The position numbers and the translations under genes were made by a program. From an uncultured Microbacterium sp. (GTDB lineage: Bacteria > Actinomycetota > Actinomycetes > Actinomycetales > Microbacteriaceae), in NCBI GenBank assembly GCA_913774845.1, contig CAJYJO010000030.1, positions 62,001-126,000 of the forward strand: 64,000 nucleotides of DNA, read 5' to 3'. Under the pieces are notes generated by a model that worked only from the letters and a program-made list of their open reading frames with translations, had not been told where the DNA came from and searched no databases. Of the stretch, positions 56,173-63,901 are shown piece after piece; positions within the stretch are counted from its first letter, which is position 1, and every line of letters begins with the position of its first letter.

Positions 56173-56490
56173 TCAGCCCTCTTCGACGTGGGCGTCTTCG
56201 CTGGGCTCGGGCGTGATCGCCAGACCGTTGGGCCCGGATGCCGCGAGCATGAGGTCTTCGACCCACACGCGGTTGATGCGGGGCTGGCGGCTGCCGTAGA
56301 AGTGGAACTGCATCGGGACCGAGGGGTGCATCCAGAAGCTGCGACGGCCGCTGCCGTCGCCGACCTCGACGTCGAACATGAACGACTCGGATCGCCGCAG
56401 CTTGTTCATCACGACGATGCGCAGGTGCGCCAGCGTGCGGTCATCGATGTCGACGGCGTTCGCGACGGTGTCGTAGATGAATCGGCCCAT
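56173..56490 (-). CDS. DUF7882-like small protein, paralogue 2 (inverted, diverged)
   Basis: The 105-residue protein keeps the frame of the family: IDDRTLAHLRIVVMNKLRRSESFMF, RRSFWMHPSVPMQFHFY and INRVWVEDLMLAASGPNG. It is on the opposite strand, between its two more similar paralogues, and is clearly more diverged. Its stop is 3 bp from the end of paralogue 1. TAGGCT lies seven bases before the ATG. Confidence 0.75.
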   Translation of the reverse strand: MGRFIYDTVANAVDIDDRTLAHLRIVVMNKLRRSESFMFDVEVGDGSGRRSFWMHPSVPMQFHFYGSRQPRINRVWVEDLMLAASGPNGLAITPEPSEDAHVEEG

Positions 56491-56604
56491 GCGTCCGAGC
56501 CTAGCCGAGGAACGCACGACGATCCTCTTTGGACGGATGCCACGTCGGCCATGACGAAAGCAACCCCCGAGGACGCGCAGAATCGACACGACTAACGTGC
56601 CGGT

Positions 56605-56916
56605 GTGGGAACGCTTTACTACGGCGACGTCGCGACGCCGATCGAGATAGAGGATCGCGCGCTGGCGCACGTCAAGGTCGTCATCGCCACCAAGCTCCGC
56701 CGCGGCGAGAGCTTCACGCTGTCGTGGACGCACCAACCCGGCCAGGAGATCGGCCGCAGCACGGTGTGGCTGCACCCCTCGATCCCGCTGCGTTTCGTCT
56801 TCGACGAGCCGGAACCGGCACTGTTGAGCCGCTCGTGGATCGAGGCGCTGGCGAACTCGGCGAACTCGTCCGGGGGCCTTCTGCTCGTCCCCGAGCCCGA
56901 GCACCCCGGGCCCTGA
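56605..56916 (+). CDS. DUF7882-like small protein, paralogue 3
   Basis: The 103-residue protein is very close to paralogue 1: IEDRALAHVKVVIATKLRRGESFTL, GRSTVWLHPSIPLRFVFDEPEP and LANSANSSGGLLLVPEPE. The GTG start is exactly six bases after TAACGT, with no ribosome binding site. Similarity across the whole length shows a recent duplication. Confidence 0.75.
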   Translation: MGTLYYGDVATPIEIEDRALAHVKVVIATKLRRGESFTLSWTHQPGQEIGRSTVWLHPSIPLRFVFDEPEPALLSRSWIEALANSANSSGGLLLVPEPEHPGP

Positions 56917-56917
56917 C

Positions 56918-57202
56918 TCAGACCAGGGGCTGATCGAGGATCTCGCGCGCACCCTCTTCGACCGCCGTGGGCACGACGAGAGGGCGTCCGGCCGAGAAGG
57001 CCTCCCACTCGCGCAGCACCACCGCCTCCACGTGGAGGGGGTCCTCTTGGGGGAAGTCGGCACGCAGGCGCTGGACGACCTCGCGGAACGACGCCACCTC
57101 GACCCCGTCGATCAGGGGGACGGCCCCGGACGCGCGCGCGGAGACCCGTTCGACCGCGCTCTCGTCCATGCGCCCCATGCTGTCACGCTGCCGTGCGCGC
57201 AC
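56918..57202 (-). CDS. Hypothetical protein, 94 residues
   Basis: The frame encodes FREVVQRLRADFPQEDPLHV and EAVVLREWEAFSAGRPLVVP, an all-alpha pattern; nothing I recognise. The GTG at 57202 is chosen because GGAG lies six bases upstream; ATG codons at 57178 and 57169 are alternatives and give about 83-86 residues. It faces DUF7882 paralogue 3 with one base between the stops, and follows the MarR gene at 57260 in the same direction. Confidence 0.55.
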   Translation of the reverse strand: MRARQRDSMGRMDESAVERVSARASGAVPLIDGVEVASFREVVQRLRADFPQEDPLHVEAVVLREWEAFSAGRPLVVPTAVEEGAREILDQPLV

Positions 57203-57259
57203 CTAATGCTCCGCGGGAAGGAAGGTCGGCTACTTTCTCAGTCGCCGTGACACCCGGGA

Positions 57260-57787
57260 TCAGCGGGCGGCCTCGGGCTCGACCGGGTGCGGGTCGACCT
57301 GATCGACGGCATCCTGCAGGCGACCGAGACACGCGACGACGGCCGCGCTCTCTTCGGGCGTCATGTCGACGACGGCCGCCATCATCCGCGCGTGCATGGC
57401 ACCGAGGGTCGCGCGCACCTCTTCGTCGCTCGCCGTCGTCGCGACGATGTGGATGCTGCGGCGGTCGGTCGGGTGGGGGATGCGCGTGACGTGCCCCGAC
57501 TTCTCGAGCCGGTCGATGATGGCCGTCGTGGACGCCGTCGAGACGCCGAGGTACCGCGTGATCTCGCTGGGCGAGACCTGCCGCTGTTGACCCGCGGCCT
57601 TCAGGAGGTAGCGCAGCACGAGCAGCTCGTTCTCACCCATCGACATGGACTCGCGCGTGCGGCGACGCATCGCCACCTCGGCGGCGCGGTAGACGCGGAA
57701 CGCCTGAAGGACGTCGACGGCACGGCGACGGCGGTCTTCCTCGCTCGCGCCGTACCAGTAGCGCGATGCCTCGGACCCGTTTTCCAC
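57260..57787 (-). CDS. MarR-family regulator (first of a divergent pair)
   Basis: The 175-residue regulator has the winged-helix core (about 55-125: NELLVLRYLLKAAGQQRQVSPSEITRYLGVS, TTAIIDRLEKSGHVTRIPHPTDRRSIHI) with the typical DRR wing. It is divergent from a second MarR gene across 137 bp, where an AAGTAG-N9-CTACTT dyad is present. Probably auto-regulated or cross-regulated; the ligand is unknown. Confidence 0.9.
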   Translation of the reverse strand: MENGSEASRYWYGASEEDRRRRAVDVLQAFRVYRAAEVAMRRRTRESMSMGENELLVLRYLLKAAGQQRQVSPSEITRYLGVSTASTTAIIDRLEKSGHVTRIPHPTDRRSIHIVATTASDEEVRATLGAMHARMMAAVVDMTPEESAAVVACLGRLQDAVDQVDPHPVEPEAAR

Positions 57788-57857
57788 CAGGGCATCTTAT
57801 GACAGGGAAGGTCGTCCAGCCCCCTGCCGCGGCGCGCAGGCGGCAGGTACCATCGGT

Positions 57858-57878
57858 AAGTAGATCGGCTACCTACTT
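57858..57878. promoter_or_regulatory. Dyad in the divergent marR-marR region
   Basis: AAGTAG (57858-57863) and CTACTT (57873-57878) flank nine bases. The inner TCGGCTAC recurs at 57228-57235, next to the promoter region of the 57202 gene, as TCGGCTACTTT. Likely operator for one or both MarR proteins. Confidence 0.55.
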
Positions 57879-57924
57879 GATCGCTAACGGAGATACTTCG
57901 CGCCAACGCCACGAGGGAGGGCAG

Positions 57925-58410
57925 ATGAAAGACGCAACGACGGCCGACGACGTCGTCAAAGCCCTCAACGACCTCACCGATTCGGGCGTCGCTTCCGAGC
58001 GTGCGGCGCTGCACTCGCTGGGGATCGGCCCGAACGACGCGAAGGTGCTGCGCTTCCTCCTCCAGCGCGCGGCGGAGGACGAACCCGTCACGCCTCGCAT
58101 GCTCGCGGCGATGCTGGGCATCTCGTCGGCGGCGACCACGGCTTTGATCGATCGTCTCGCCGAGGCCGGCTGGGTCGAACGGGAGCCCTACCCCGGAGAC
58201 CGGCGATCGATCGTCGTGCGCGAGACCATCGACGAGGACTCCCCCGCACGACGCATCCTCTCGGTTCGTCGCGCGTCGGTGGTCGCGGCGGCCGCGCGCC
58301 TCGGCCCGGAGGAGCGGCGCATCGTCGCCGATTTCCTCGACGACATCGCACGCGGCGAGACCGAGGACATCGAGACGATGTGCCCGAACGACGAGCCCCA
58401 CACGACCTGA
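57925..58410 (+). CDS. MarR-family regulator (second of a divergent pair)
   Basis: The 161-residue regulator has KVLRFLLQRAAEDEPVTPRMLAAMLGISSAATTALIDRL and a wing with PYPGDRRSIVV. The ATG at 57925 has GGGAGGG correctly placed; the frame is open upstream but covers the operator. It resembles its divergent neighbour in the HTH (both SxxATTAxIDRL), so the pair probably arose by inverted duplication and may form heterodimers or share sites. Confidence 0.9.
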   Translation: MKDATTADDVVKALNDLTDSGVASERAALHSLGIGPNDAKVLRFLLQRAAEDEPVTPRMLAAMLGISSAATTALIDRLAEAGWVEREPYPGDRRSIVVRETIDEDSPARRILSVRRASVVAAAARLGPEERRIVADFLDDIARGETEDIETMCPNDEPHTT

Positions 58411-58435
58411 GTCAGGTCGCGCGGGGCTCCGGGGC

Positions 58436-58675
58436 TCACTCGCTCGAGCGGCCCGTCTCGCTCTGCAGGCGCTCGATCTGCTCGGACGCCTCGGCCTTCG
58501 TCAGGTCAGCGGGGATCTCCTCGCCCGCCTCGCGGGCCAGGGTGTCGAGGTAGCTACGCTGGGGCGCGGTCATCGGCTCGTCGCCGGTGACCCAGTCGGA
58601 CGGGTCTTTCTCGGCGGGGTTGTCGCCCTCGCGCGTGGCGCCGAGGGTCTCTTCTTCGCGGGAGGTATCGCTCAT
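58436..58675 (-). CDS. DUF3072 family protein
   Basis: The 79-residue acidic protein has a disordered N-terminus (about 1-28) and the DUF3072 block PMTAPQRSYLDTLAREAGEE followed by IPADLTKAEASEQIERLQ, which resembles a small SAP-like helix-extended-helix fold. The role is unknown. TAGCCT is six bases upstream of the ATG. It is convergent with the MarR gene. Confidence 0.85.
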   Translation of the reverse strand: MSDTSREEETLGATREGDNPAEKDPSDWVTGDEPMTAPQRSYLDTLAREAGEEIPADLTKAEASEQIERLQSETGRSSE

Positions 58676-58753
58676 GGGCCGAGGCTAGACGCGGCCTCCG
58701 ACACCGGGGCCGGGATTGACACGATGTCCAGGCGGGTGCGGCATCCTGGTCGG

Positions 58754-59719
58754 ATGCCCGACGACTCCCGCTCCGTCGACGTCCAGGTCGACACGTGCCG
58801 ACGCGGGGCCGCACACACGCGCGTCACCCGCATGTCGACCGGCTCCGACGGCGGGCGGCCCTTCGTGCTCATCGCCGGCATCGGCGTCGCCGCGACCTAC
58901 TTCGAGTTCCTCGCACCGCTGCTCGCCGAGCACGGCGAGGTCTACGCGCTGGATCTGCCCGGGTTCGGCGGGGTGCCGGCATCCGGGGAACAACCGACCC
59001 CGGCGTTCTTCGCCGACCAGGTCGAGGCCGTTCTCGACCACTACGACCTCGCCGACCCGGTCCTGATCGGTCATTCGATGGGAACGCAGGTGGTCACCGA
59101 GGTGCTCGCGCGCCGGCCGGCGCTGTCGCACGCGGTCCTGGTGAGCCCGGTCGTCGACGAGGGCGAGGCCGATGCGTTCACGCAGGCCGTGCGTTTCGCG
59201 CAGTCCACCGCGCGCGAATCGATGCACGTCGCTCTCACCGCGTTCTCGGCCTACCTGCTGTGCGGGGTGCTGTACTTCCTCGAGGCCCTCCCGCACATGC
59301 TGCGGTATCGCATCTCCGACCGCATCGGTCTCGGCCGCGCGCGGCTGCTGCTGATCCGCGGCGAGTTCGACCGCCCGTCACCCCGCCGCCTGCACTCTCG
59401 TCTCGTCGCCCGCGCCCACGAGGCGCGCCGGTGGGAGATCCTCGGCGGCGCCCACTGCGTCGTCAACAGCCATGCGGTCGGCGTCGCGCGCCTCGTCCTG
59501 CGTCACCTCGACGACGAGCTCCCGGCGAGGGGACGGATGCCGGCGGCCGAAGCCGCGGTGCCCCCGGCCCGGCACGCCGACGTGCGCATGGTGCTGAGCG
59601 CGATGGCGAGCCGCGTGGCCGAGTGGTTCAGCGCCGCCCGCAAGGACGAGAACGGCGTGGAGCGTGCGAAGGCCCGGCACGCGCGGCTGCTCTGGGACGC
59701 CTACCGCCCTGGGAGCTGA
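58754..59719 (+). CDS. Alpha/beta-fold hydrolase
   Basis: The 321-residue protein has an alpha/beta-hydrolase domain (about 30-255): LIAGIGVAATYFEFLAPLL, YALDLPGFGG, the nucleophile Ser in LIGHSMGTQVV, Asp in IRGEFDRPS and His in LGGAHCVVNSH. About 65 C-terminal residues are extra and charged (RVAEWFSAARKDENGVERAK). The ATG at 58754 follows CATCCT by six bases. The substrate is unknown. Confidence 0.8.
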   Translation: MPDDSRSVDVQVDTCRRGAAHTRVTRMSTGSDGGRPFVLIAGIGVAATYFEFLAPLLAEHGEVYALDLPGFGGVPASGEQPTPAFFADQVEAVLDHYDLADPVLIGHSMGTQVVTEVLARRPALSHAVLVSPVVDEGEADAFTQAVRFAQSTARESMHVALTAFSAYLLCGVLYFLEALPHMLRYRISDRIGLGRARLLLIRGEFDRPSPRRLHSRLVARAHEARRWEILGGAHCVVNSHAVGVARLVLRHLDDELPARGRMPAAEAAVPPARHADVRMVLSAMASRVAEWFSAARKDENGVERAKARHARLLWDAYRPGS

Positions 59720-59726
59720 GGGGCAC

Positions 59727-59769
59727 CCCGCTCCGCGGGCGAGGGCAACGCCCCGACGCCCGAGCGGGA
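59727..59769. terminator. Imperfect hairpin between convergent genes
   Basis: CCCGCTC and GGGCG on the left (59727-59741) pair with CGCCC and GAGCGGG on the right, with a 3-nt bulge, around a loop of about 15 nt. Likely bidirectional terminator. Confidence 0.4.
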
Positions 59770-59836
59770 TGATGAGGCCTCGGACTCGTCCCGGGCGCCC
59801 CTCCCTTATGCACGAGCTCCTTCCTCGCGCGGCCAC

Positions 59837-61078
59837 TCAGCGCTGCGCGCACACCGCGTCGAGGGCGCGATCCAGGGCGCGCGCCGTGGCGATACGGGCC
59901 GCCGCCGGCACCGCCGCGAGGAATCCGCCCACGAACGTGTCGCCGAGACCGATGGTGGTCGGGTGCGCCGTGTCGATGACGTAGGCCGCGACCCCGACCG
60001 CGGGAACACGTCGCTCGACCTCCGCGATGACCGCGGCACCGCCCTCGTGTCGAGGGAGTCGCGCGGTGTGCTCGACATCGGCGGCGGTGCACGCGTCTCC
60101 GAGCCGGTAGCGCGTCGCGGCCGTGCGGACGGCGCTCTCGAGCGCGACCCGGTGCCTGTCCGCCGCCGGCCCCACGGCGACGGCCCAGGAGCTCGTGTGC
60201 ACGACGAGAGCGCGCGCGGGGATCAGCGCGTGCACCTCGGCGAGCGCGTCGGCCACGTCACCGGGCGAGAGCAGATCGACGGGCCGTCCGAGGTACTCCT
60301 GCAATTCGTCCTCGTTCATGCCGTACACGTCGATGCGGTCGAGCAGCCTCGCACGGACGCGAACGGAGAGCTCCCGGTGGTAGAAACCCGCGTCCTCGTA
60401 ATAGACGAGGGCTTCGGGAGGCAGGCGCCGCATCGCGGCGACGAGGTCGTCGAGCCGGGCCTCGAGCAGGTCGGCATCCTGCATCGTGTTGAAGCCCGAG
60501 ACGAGGAACGCCGCAGCGTTCTCGAGGGCGTCGCCCAGCCCCTCGGCGATCGCCATCTCGCGGTTGGGCGCGTCGTTGGCGAAGATCAGGCGGTTGGATG
60601 CCGGAGCGGTCACCACCCCGTCGAGCACCCCCACCCGCGCACCCCTCGGATACTGCACGATCAGGTGCGGGTCGAGGGTGTCGCGCGTCGCCGACGAGAC
60701 GATCCGCATCGACGCCGGCAGCAGCCGGCGCACGTGGTCGTCGATGCTGACGAGGTGCTGAACCGTGGGCACGCCGATGCGGTCGAGGGCGATCCCCGCC
60801 CGGACCCCCGTCCCGCCGAGCGTGATCGTCGTGTCGAAGTGCGCCGCGAAGCGCTCCACGATCTCGGAGGTGAGAACGAAGCGCTCGCCTCCCCCGCCCG
60901 CGGCGAGGAAGGCGAGCACCGTGACGACGAGTGCACGCTCATCGATGATCGGCGTCGTGGTGTTCAGCTCGTCGAGACGGATGCCGTGCTGCGCAGCGAG
61001 GGCCGAGAGCACCTCGGCATCCCACCGGATCTCGTAGTCGACGGTGCCGCCGAGTCCGAGGACGAGGTCTTCCGCCAT
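59837..61078 (-). CDS. ADP-dependent phosphofructokinase/glucokinase-type sugar kinase
   Basis: The 413-residue kinase has the ribokinase-like fold of ADP-dependent sugar kinases: LVLGLGGTVDYEIRWD, GGTGVRAGIALDRIGVPTVQHL, NRLIFANDAPNREMAI, DVYGMNEDELQEYLGRP and the catalytic motif TTIGLGDTFVGGFLA (Asp as base). It would phosphorylate a hexose or hexose phosphate, most likely with ADP, although this needs biochemistry. It is the last gene of the operon SBP-permease-permease-aldolase-kinase, so kinase and aldolase probably act in sequence on the imported sugar. A GTG at 61090 is an alternative start. Confidence 0.8.
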   Translation of the reverse strand: MAEDLVLGLGGTVDYEIRWDAEVLSALAAQHGIRLDELNTTTPIIDERALVVTVLAFLAAGGGGERFVLTSEIVERFAAHFDTTITLGGTGVRAGIALDRIGVPTVQHLVSIDDHVRRLLPASMRIVSSATRDTLDPHLIVQYPRGARVGVLDGVVTAPASNRLIFANDAPNREMAIAEGLGDALENAAAFLVSGFNTMQDADLLEARLDDLVAAMRRLPPEALVYYEDAGFYHRELSVRVRARLLDRIDVYGMNEDELQEYLGRPVDLLSPGDVADALAEVHALIPARALVVHTSSWAVAVGPAADRHRVALESAVRTAATRYRLGDACTAADVEHTARLPRHEGGAAVIAEVERRVPAVGVAAYVIDTAHPTTIGLGDTFVGGFLAAVPAAARIATARALDRALDAVCAQR

Positions 61079-61097
61079 GACGTCGATCACCGCCCGA

Positions 61098-61961
61098 TCA
61101 GTAGAGGTCGGCCTTGCCTGCGGCGCCGAACAGGTCGATCTTCTCCGCGGCCGTGACCTTCATCGCGGCGATGCACTCGGGCTGGATGGCGTTGGGCTCG
61201 CGCAGGCGCCGGTCGGTGCCGAGCACCTCGCGCATGCGGTCGTGGTAGGCCACCTTGATGTCGCTGGAGATGTTGATCTTGTTCACGCCGAGCTGAACGG
61301 CGCGGCTGAGCTCGGCATCCGGATTGCTCGATCCTCCGTGCAGCACGAGCGGGATACCGACGGCGGCCTTGATCTGCTCGAGCAGGTCGTGGCGCAGCTC
61401 GGGGTTCTTCTCGGCCGGGTAGAGGCCGTGCGAGGTGCCGATCGCGATCGCGAGGCTGTCGACCCCGGTCTGCTCGACGAAGCGCACCGCGTCGTCGACG
61501 TTGGTGTAGATGATCTCGGCCGCGCCCGACTCGCCGTAGCTGTCGTTCGCGCCGATGGTGCCGAGCTCCCCCTCGACCTGCACGCCGACCGCGTGGGCGG
61601 CGTCGACGACCTTGCGGGTGAGCGCGACGTTCTGCTCGAACGGCTCGAGCGAGGCGTCGATCATGACCGAGGTGAAGCCGGCCTGGATGGCCTGGACGAT
61701 CTGCTCGTAGGTGCCGCCGTGGTCCCAGTGGATGGCCACGGGCACGCTCGAGCGGTGTGCACGGGCGTGCATCGCCGGGATCAGGTCGGTGGTGATGTGC
61801 GAGACCTCGTCGGGGTGGATCGCGATGATGACCGGAGCGTTCTTCTCCTCGCTGATGTCCATGATCCCGGTGAACATCGCCCAGTCGCTGATGTTGAAGG
61901 CCGGGATGGCGAAGCTGTGGGCGTTGGCGACGTCGAGGATGGACTTGCCGGTGTAAAGCAC
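61098..61961 (-). CDS. Class II (zinc) ketose-bisphosphate aldolase
   Basis: The 287-residue aldolase has HWDHGGTYEQIVQAIQAGFTSVM with the catalytic Asp and first zinc His, EGELGTIGANDSYG, IAIGTSHGLYP and VLHGGSSNPDAELSRAVQLG. NISSDIKVAYHDRMREVL is common in fructose- and tagatose-bisphosphate aldolases, so the exact ketose is open. The GTG start is backed by AAGGAG six bases upstream. It would cleave the sugar bisphosphate made by the kinase. Confidence 0.9.
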   Translation of the reverse strand: MLYTGKSILDVANAHSFAIPAFNISDWAMFTGIMDISEEKNAPVIIAIHPDEVSHITTDLIPAMHARAHRSSVPVAIHWDHGGTYEQIVQAIQAGFTSVMIDASLEPFEQNVALTRKVVDAAHAVGVQVEGELGTIGANDSYGESGAAEIIYTNVDDAVRFVEQTGVDSLAIAIGTSHGLYPAEKNPELRHDLLEQIKAAVGIPLVLHGGSSNPDAELSRAVQLGVNKINISSDIKVAYHDRMREVLGTDRRLREPNAIQPECIAAMKVTAAEKIDLFGAAGKADLY

Positions 61962-61996
61962 GGATGACTCCTTGTTCGGGGTTGGGTAGGCGGCGG

Positions 61997-62896
61997 TCAG
62001 CTCTTCACCGAGCCGGCCGTGAGGCCGCTGATGAAGAAGCGCTGGAAGAAGAGGAAGAGCACCAGCACCGGGATCGAGCCGAGGATGCTCATCGCCATGA
62101 TCTGGTTCCACTCGTAGGAGTGCTGACCCATGAGCAGCTGGATGCCGATGGGCACCGTGCGCATGTCGATGGTCCGCGTGAGGGTCAGGGCGAACAGGAA
62201 CTCGTTCCACGCGATCATGAACGTGTAGATGCCCACCGAGACGATGCCCGGGATCGAGATCGGTACGAGCACGCGCCACAGGGCCGTGAAGGAGCCGGCG
62301 CCGTCGACGCGGACCGCCTCGTCGAGCTCCTTCGGGAGGGTGTTGAAGTACCCGGTCATCATGATGATCGCGTAGGGCAGCGTGAACACCATGTACGTGA
62401 AGATCAGGCCCGGGTAGGTGTTGTAGAGCCCGAGGCCGACCATGAGCCCGAAGTACGGGATGAGCAGGGTGATCGGCGGCACCGCCTGGACGCTGACGAT
62501 GATGACGTTGACGATGCGCTTGCCGCGGAACTCGAACCGGCTGAAGGCGTAGGCGGCCTGGATGGCCACGAGCAACGTCAGGATCGTGACCGCTCCCGCG
62601 ACGACGTAGCTGTTGATGAAGAAGCGCACCGTCTCGGGATTGGTGAAGATCGAGACGTACGCGTCGAACGAGAACGTGTCGGTGATCAGGCGCGGCGGGA
62701 GCTCGAAGATCTGCGTGTTCGACTTGAACGAGCTCGACAGCATCCACAGCACGGGGCCGGCCGCGAAGACCGCGCCGAGCAGGAGACCGAGGAGGACGCC
62801 GACCTTCGCGAGTCGACGGCGCGTGGCCGTGCGCGCGGGGCGCTGACGCGGGGCGGCGGCGACGAGCGGCGGGCGGACGGTGGTGTTCAGGGCCAT
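61997..62896 (-). CDS. Sugar ABC transporter permease, MalG type
   Basis: The 299-residue protein has six hydrophobic segments, a short cytoplasmic Arg-rich N-terminus (RQRPARTATRRRLAK) and the EAA loop ELDEAVRVDGAGSFTALWRVLVP that contacts the ATPase. The stop of the preceding permease is 2 bp upstream of its ATG. No ATPase gene is in the operon, so a shared MsiK-like ATPase elsewhere is implied. Confidence 0.92.
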   Translation of the reverse strand: MALNTTVRPPLVAAAPRQRPARTATRRRLAKVGVLLGLLLGAVFAAGPVLWMLSSSFKSNTQIFELPPRLITDTFSFDAYVSIFTNPETVRFFINSYVVAGAVTILTLLVAIQAAYAFSRFEFRGKRIVNVIIVSVQAVPPITLLIPYFGLMVGLGLYNTYPGLIFTYMVFTLPYAIIMMTGYFNTLPKELDEAVRVDGAGSFTALWRVLVPISIPGIVSVGIYTFMIAWNEFLFALTLTRTIDMRTVPIGIQLLMGQHSYEWNQIMAMSILGSIPVLVLFLFFQRFFISGLTAGSVKS

Positions 62897-62898
62897 GG

Positions 62899-63828
62899 TC
62901 AGTCCCTCGCCTTCTGGTGGCGGACGTAGAGCACCGCGATGATCATCGACATCGCCAGGACCAGCACCGCCGAGGTGGAGGCCATCGAGAAGTCGTACTT
63001 CGCGAACGCGAGCTTGTAGGTGAAGGTGCTGAGCATCTCGGTGACGTCGATCGGACCGCCGCCGGTGGTCAGCCAGATGAGGGCGAACTGCTGCGAGGTC
63101 CAGATGAGGTCCAACAGCACGAGGCTCACGATGATCGGGCGCAGCTGCGGGACGGTGACGTTCCAGAAGCGCTGGACGGGGCTGGCGCCGTCGACGGTCG
63201 CCGCCTCGTAGAGGTCGCTCGGGATGCCCTGGAGGCCCGCGAGCAGGCTCACCATGAAGAAGGGGTAGCCGGCCCAGATGTTGATGAAGGTGACCGTGCC
63301 CAGCGCCAGCTGGGGCGAAGCGAGCCACTCGATGTTCGTGTTCAGGAGGAAGTTGACGATGCCGTTCGGGGCGAGCAACATGCGCCAGAGCACCGCGATG
63401 ACGGCGACCGTGAACAGCCAGGGCAGCACGTAGAGGCCCCGGAAGATCGCCCGGGGCACGGCGCCGATGAGCCGGCTGTTCAGAAGCAGCGCAAAGGAGA
63501 GCCCGAGCACGAGGTGCGCGGCGACGCTCGTGAGGGTGAAGAAGAGGGTGTTGCCCGTCGCCTTCCAGAAGCCCGGGTCGGTGAGGATCGCGACATAGTT
63601 GTCGACGCCCACGACCTCGGGACTCTTGTTGAGGATCACGTTGTCCTGGAAGGAGTACCCGATCACCATGACGATCGGGACGATCATCAGGACGAACAGC
63701 AGGATCAGCGTCGGCGACAGGAACGCGTAGGCCTCGCCGGCCTTGCGGAGCTGTCGGGTGCGCCGGGAGGCGGGGCGACCGGTGACGATCACCTCGGTGT
63801 CGGGGGGTGTGAGGGTGCGCATGGTCAT
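62899..63828 (-). CDS. Sugar ABC transporter permease, MalF type
   Basis: The 309-residue protein has six hydrophobic segments (SPTLILLFVLMIVPIVMVIGY first) and the EAA loop DLYEAATVDGASPVQRFWNVTVP. It pairs with the MalG-type permease. Three possible starts (63861, 63828, 63822) are close together; 63828 gives MTMRTLTPPD. An intergenic hairpin lies directly upstream of it. Confidence 0.9.
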   Translation of the reverse strand: MTMRTLTPPDTEVIVTGRPASRRTRQLRKAGEAYAFLSPTLILLFVLMIVPIVMVIGYSFQDNVILNKSPEVVGVDNYVAILTDPGFWKATGNTLFFTLTSVAAHLVLGLSFALLLNSRLIGAVPRAIFRGLYVLPWLFTVAVIAVLWRMLLAPNGIVNFLLNTNIEWLASPQLALGTVTFINIWAGYPFFMVSLLAGLQGIPSDLYEAATVDGASPVQRFWNVTVPQLRPIIVSLVLLDLIWTSQQFALIWLTTGGGPIDVTEMLSTFTYKLAFAKYDFSMASTSAVLVLAMSMIIAVLYVRHQKARD

Positions 63829-63848
63829 GATGTGCGGCTTTCGCTGAG

Positions 63849-63888
63849 CGGGATGCCGCACCGCGAACGGTGGCGGTGCGGCATCCCG
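63849..63888 (-). promoter_or_regulatory. Strong hairpin between binding-protein and permease genes
   Basis: A perfect 14-bp stem (left arm CGGGATGCCGCACC at 63849-63862, right arm 63875-63888) closes a 12-nt loop, just after the binding-protein stop and before the permease start. Such hairpins stabilise the upstream mRNA or reduce read-through, giving more binding protein than permease. Confidence 0.8.
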
Positions 63889-63901
63889 GTTCGGGGTCGG
63901 A

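Noticed and set aside
55843-56916. ATP-dependent DNA ligase label for the three small paralogues
   Set aside because: They are about 105 residues long and have no nucleotidyltransferase Lys motif.
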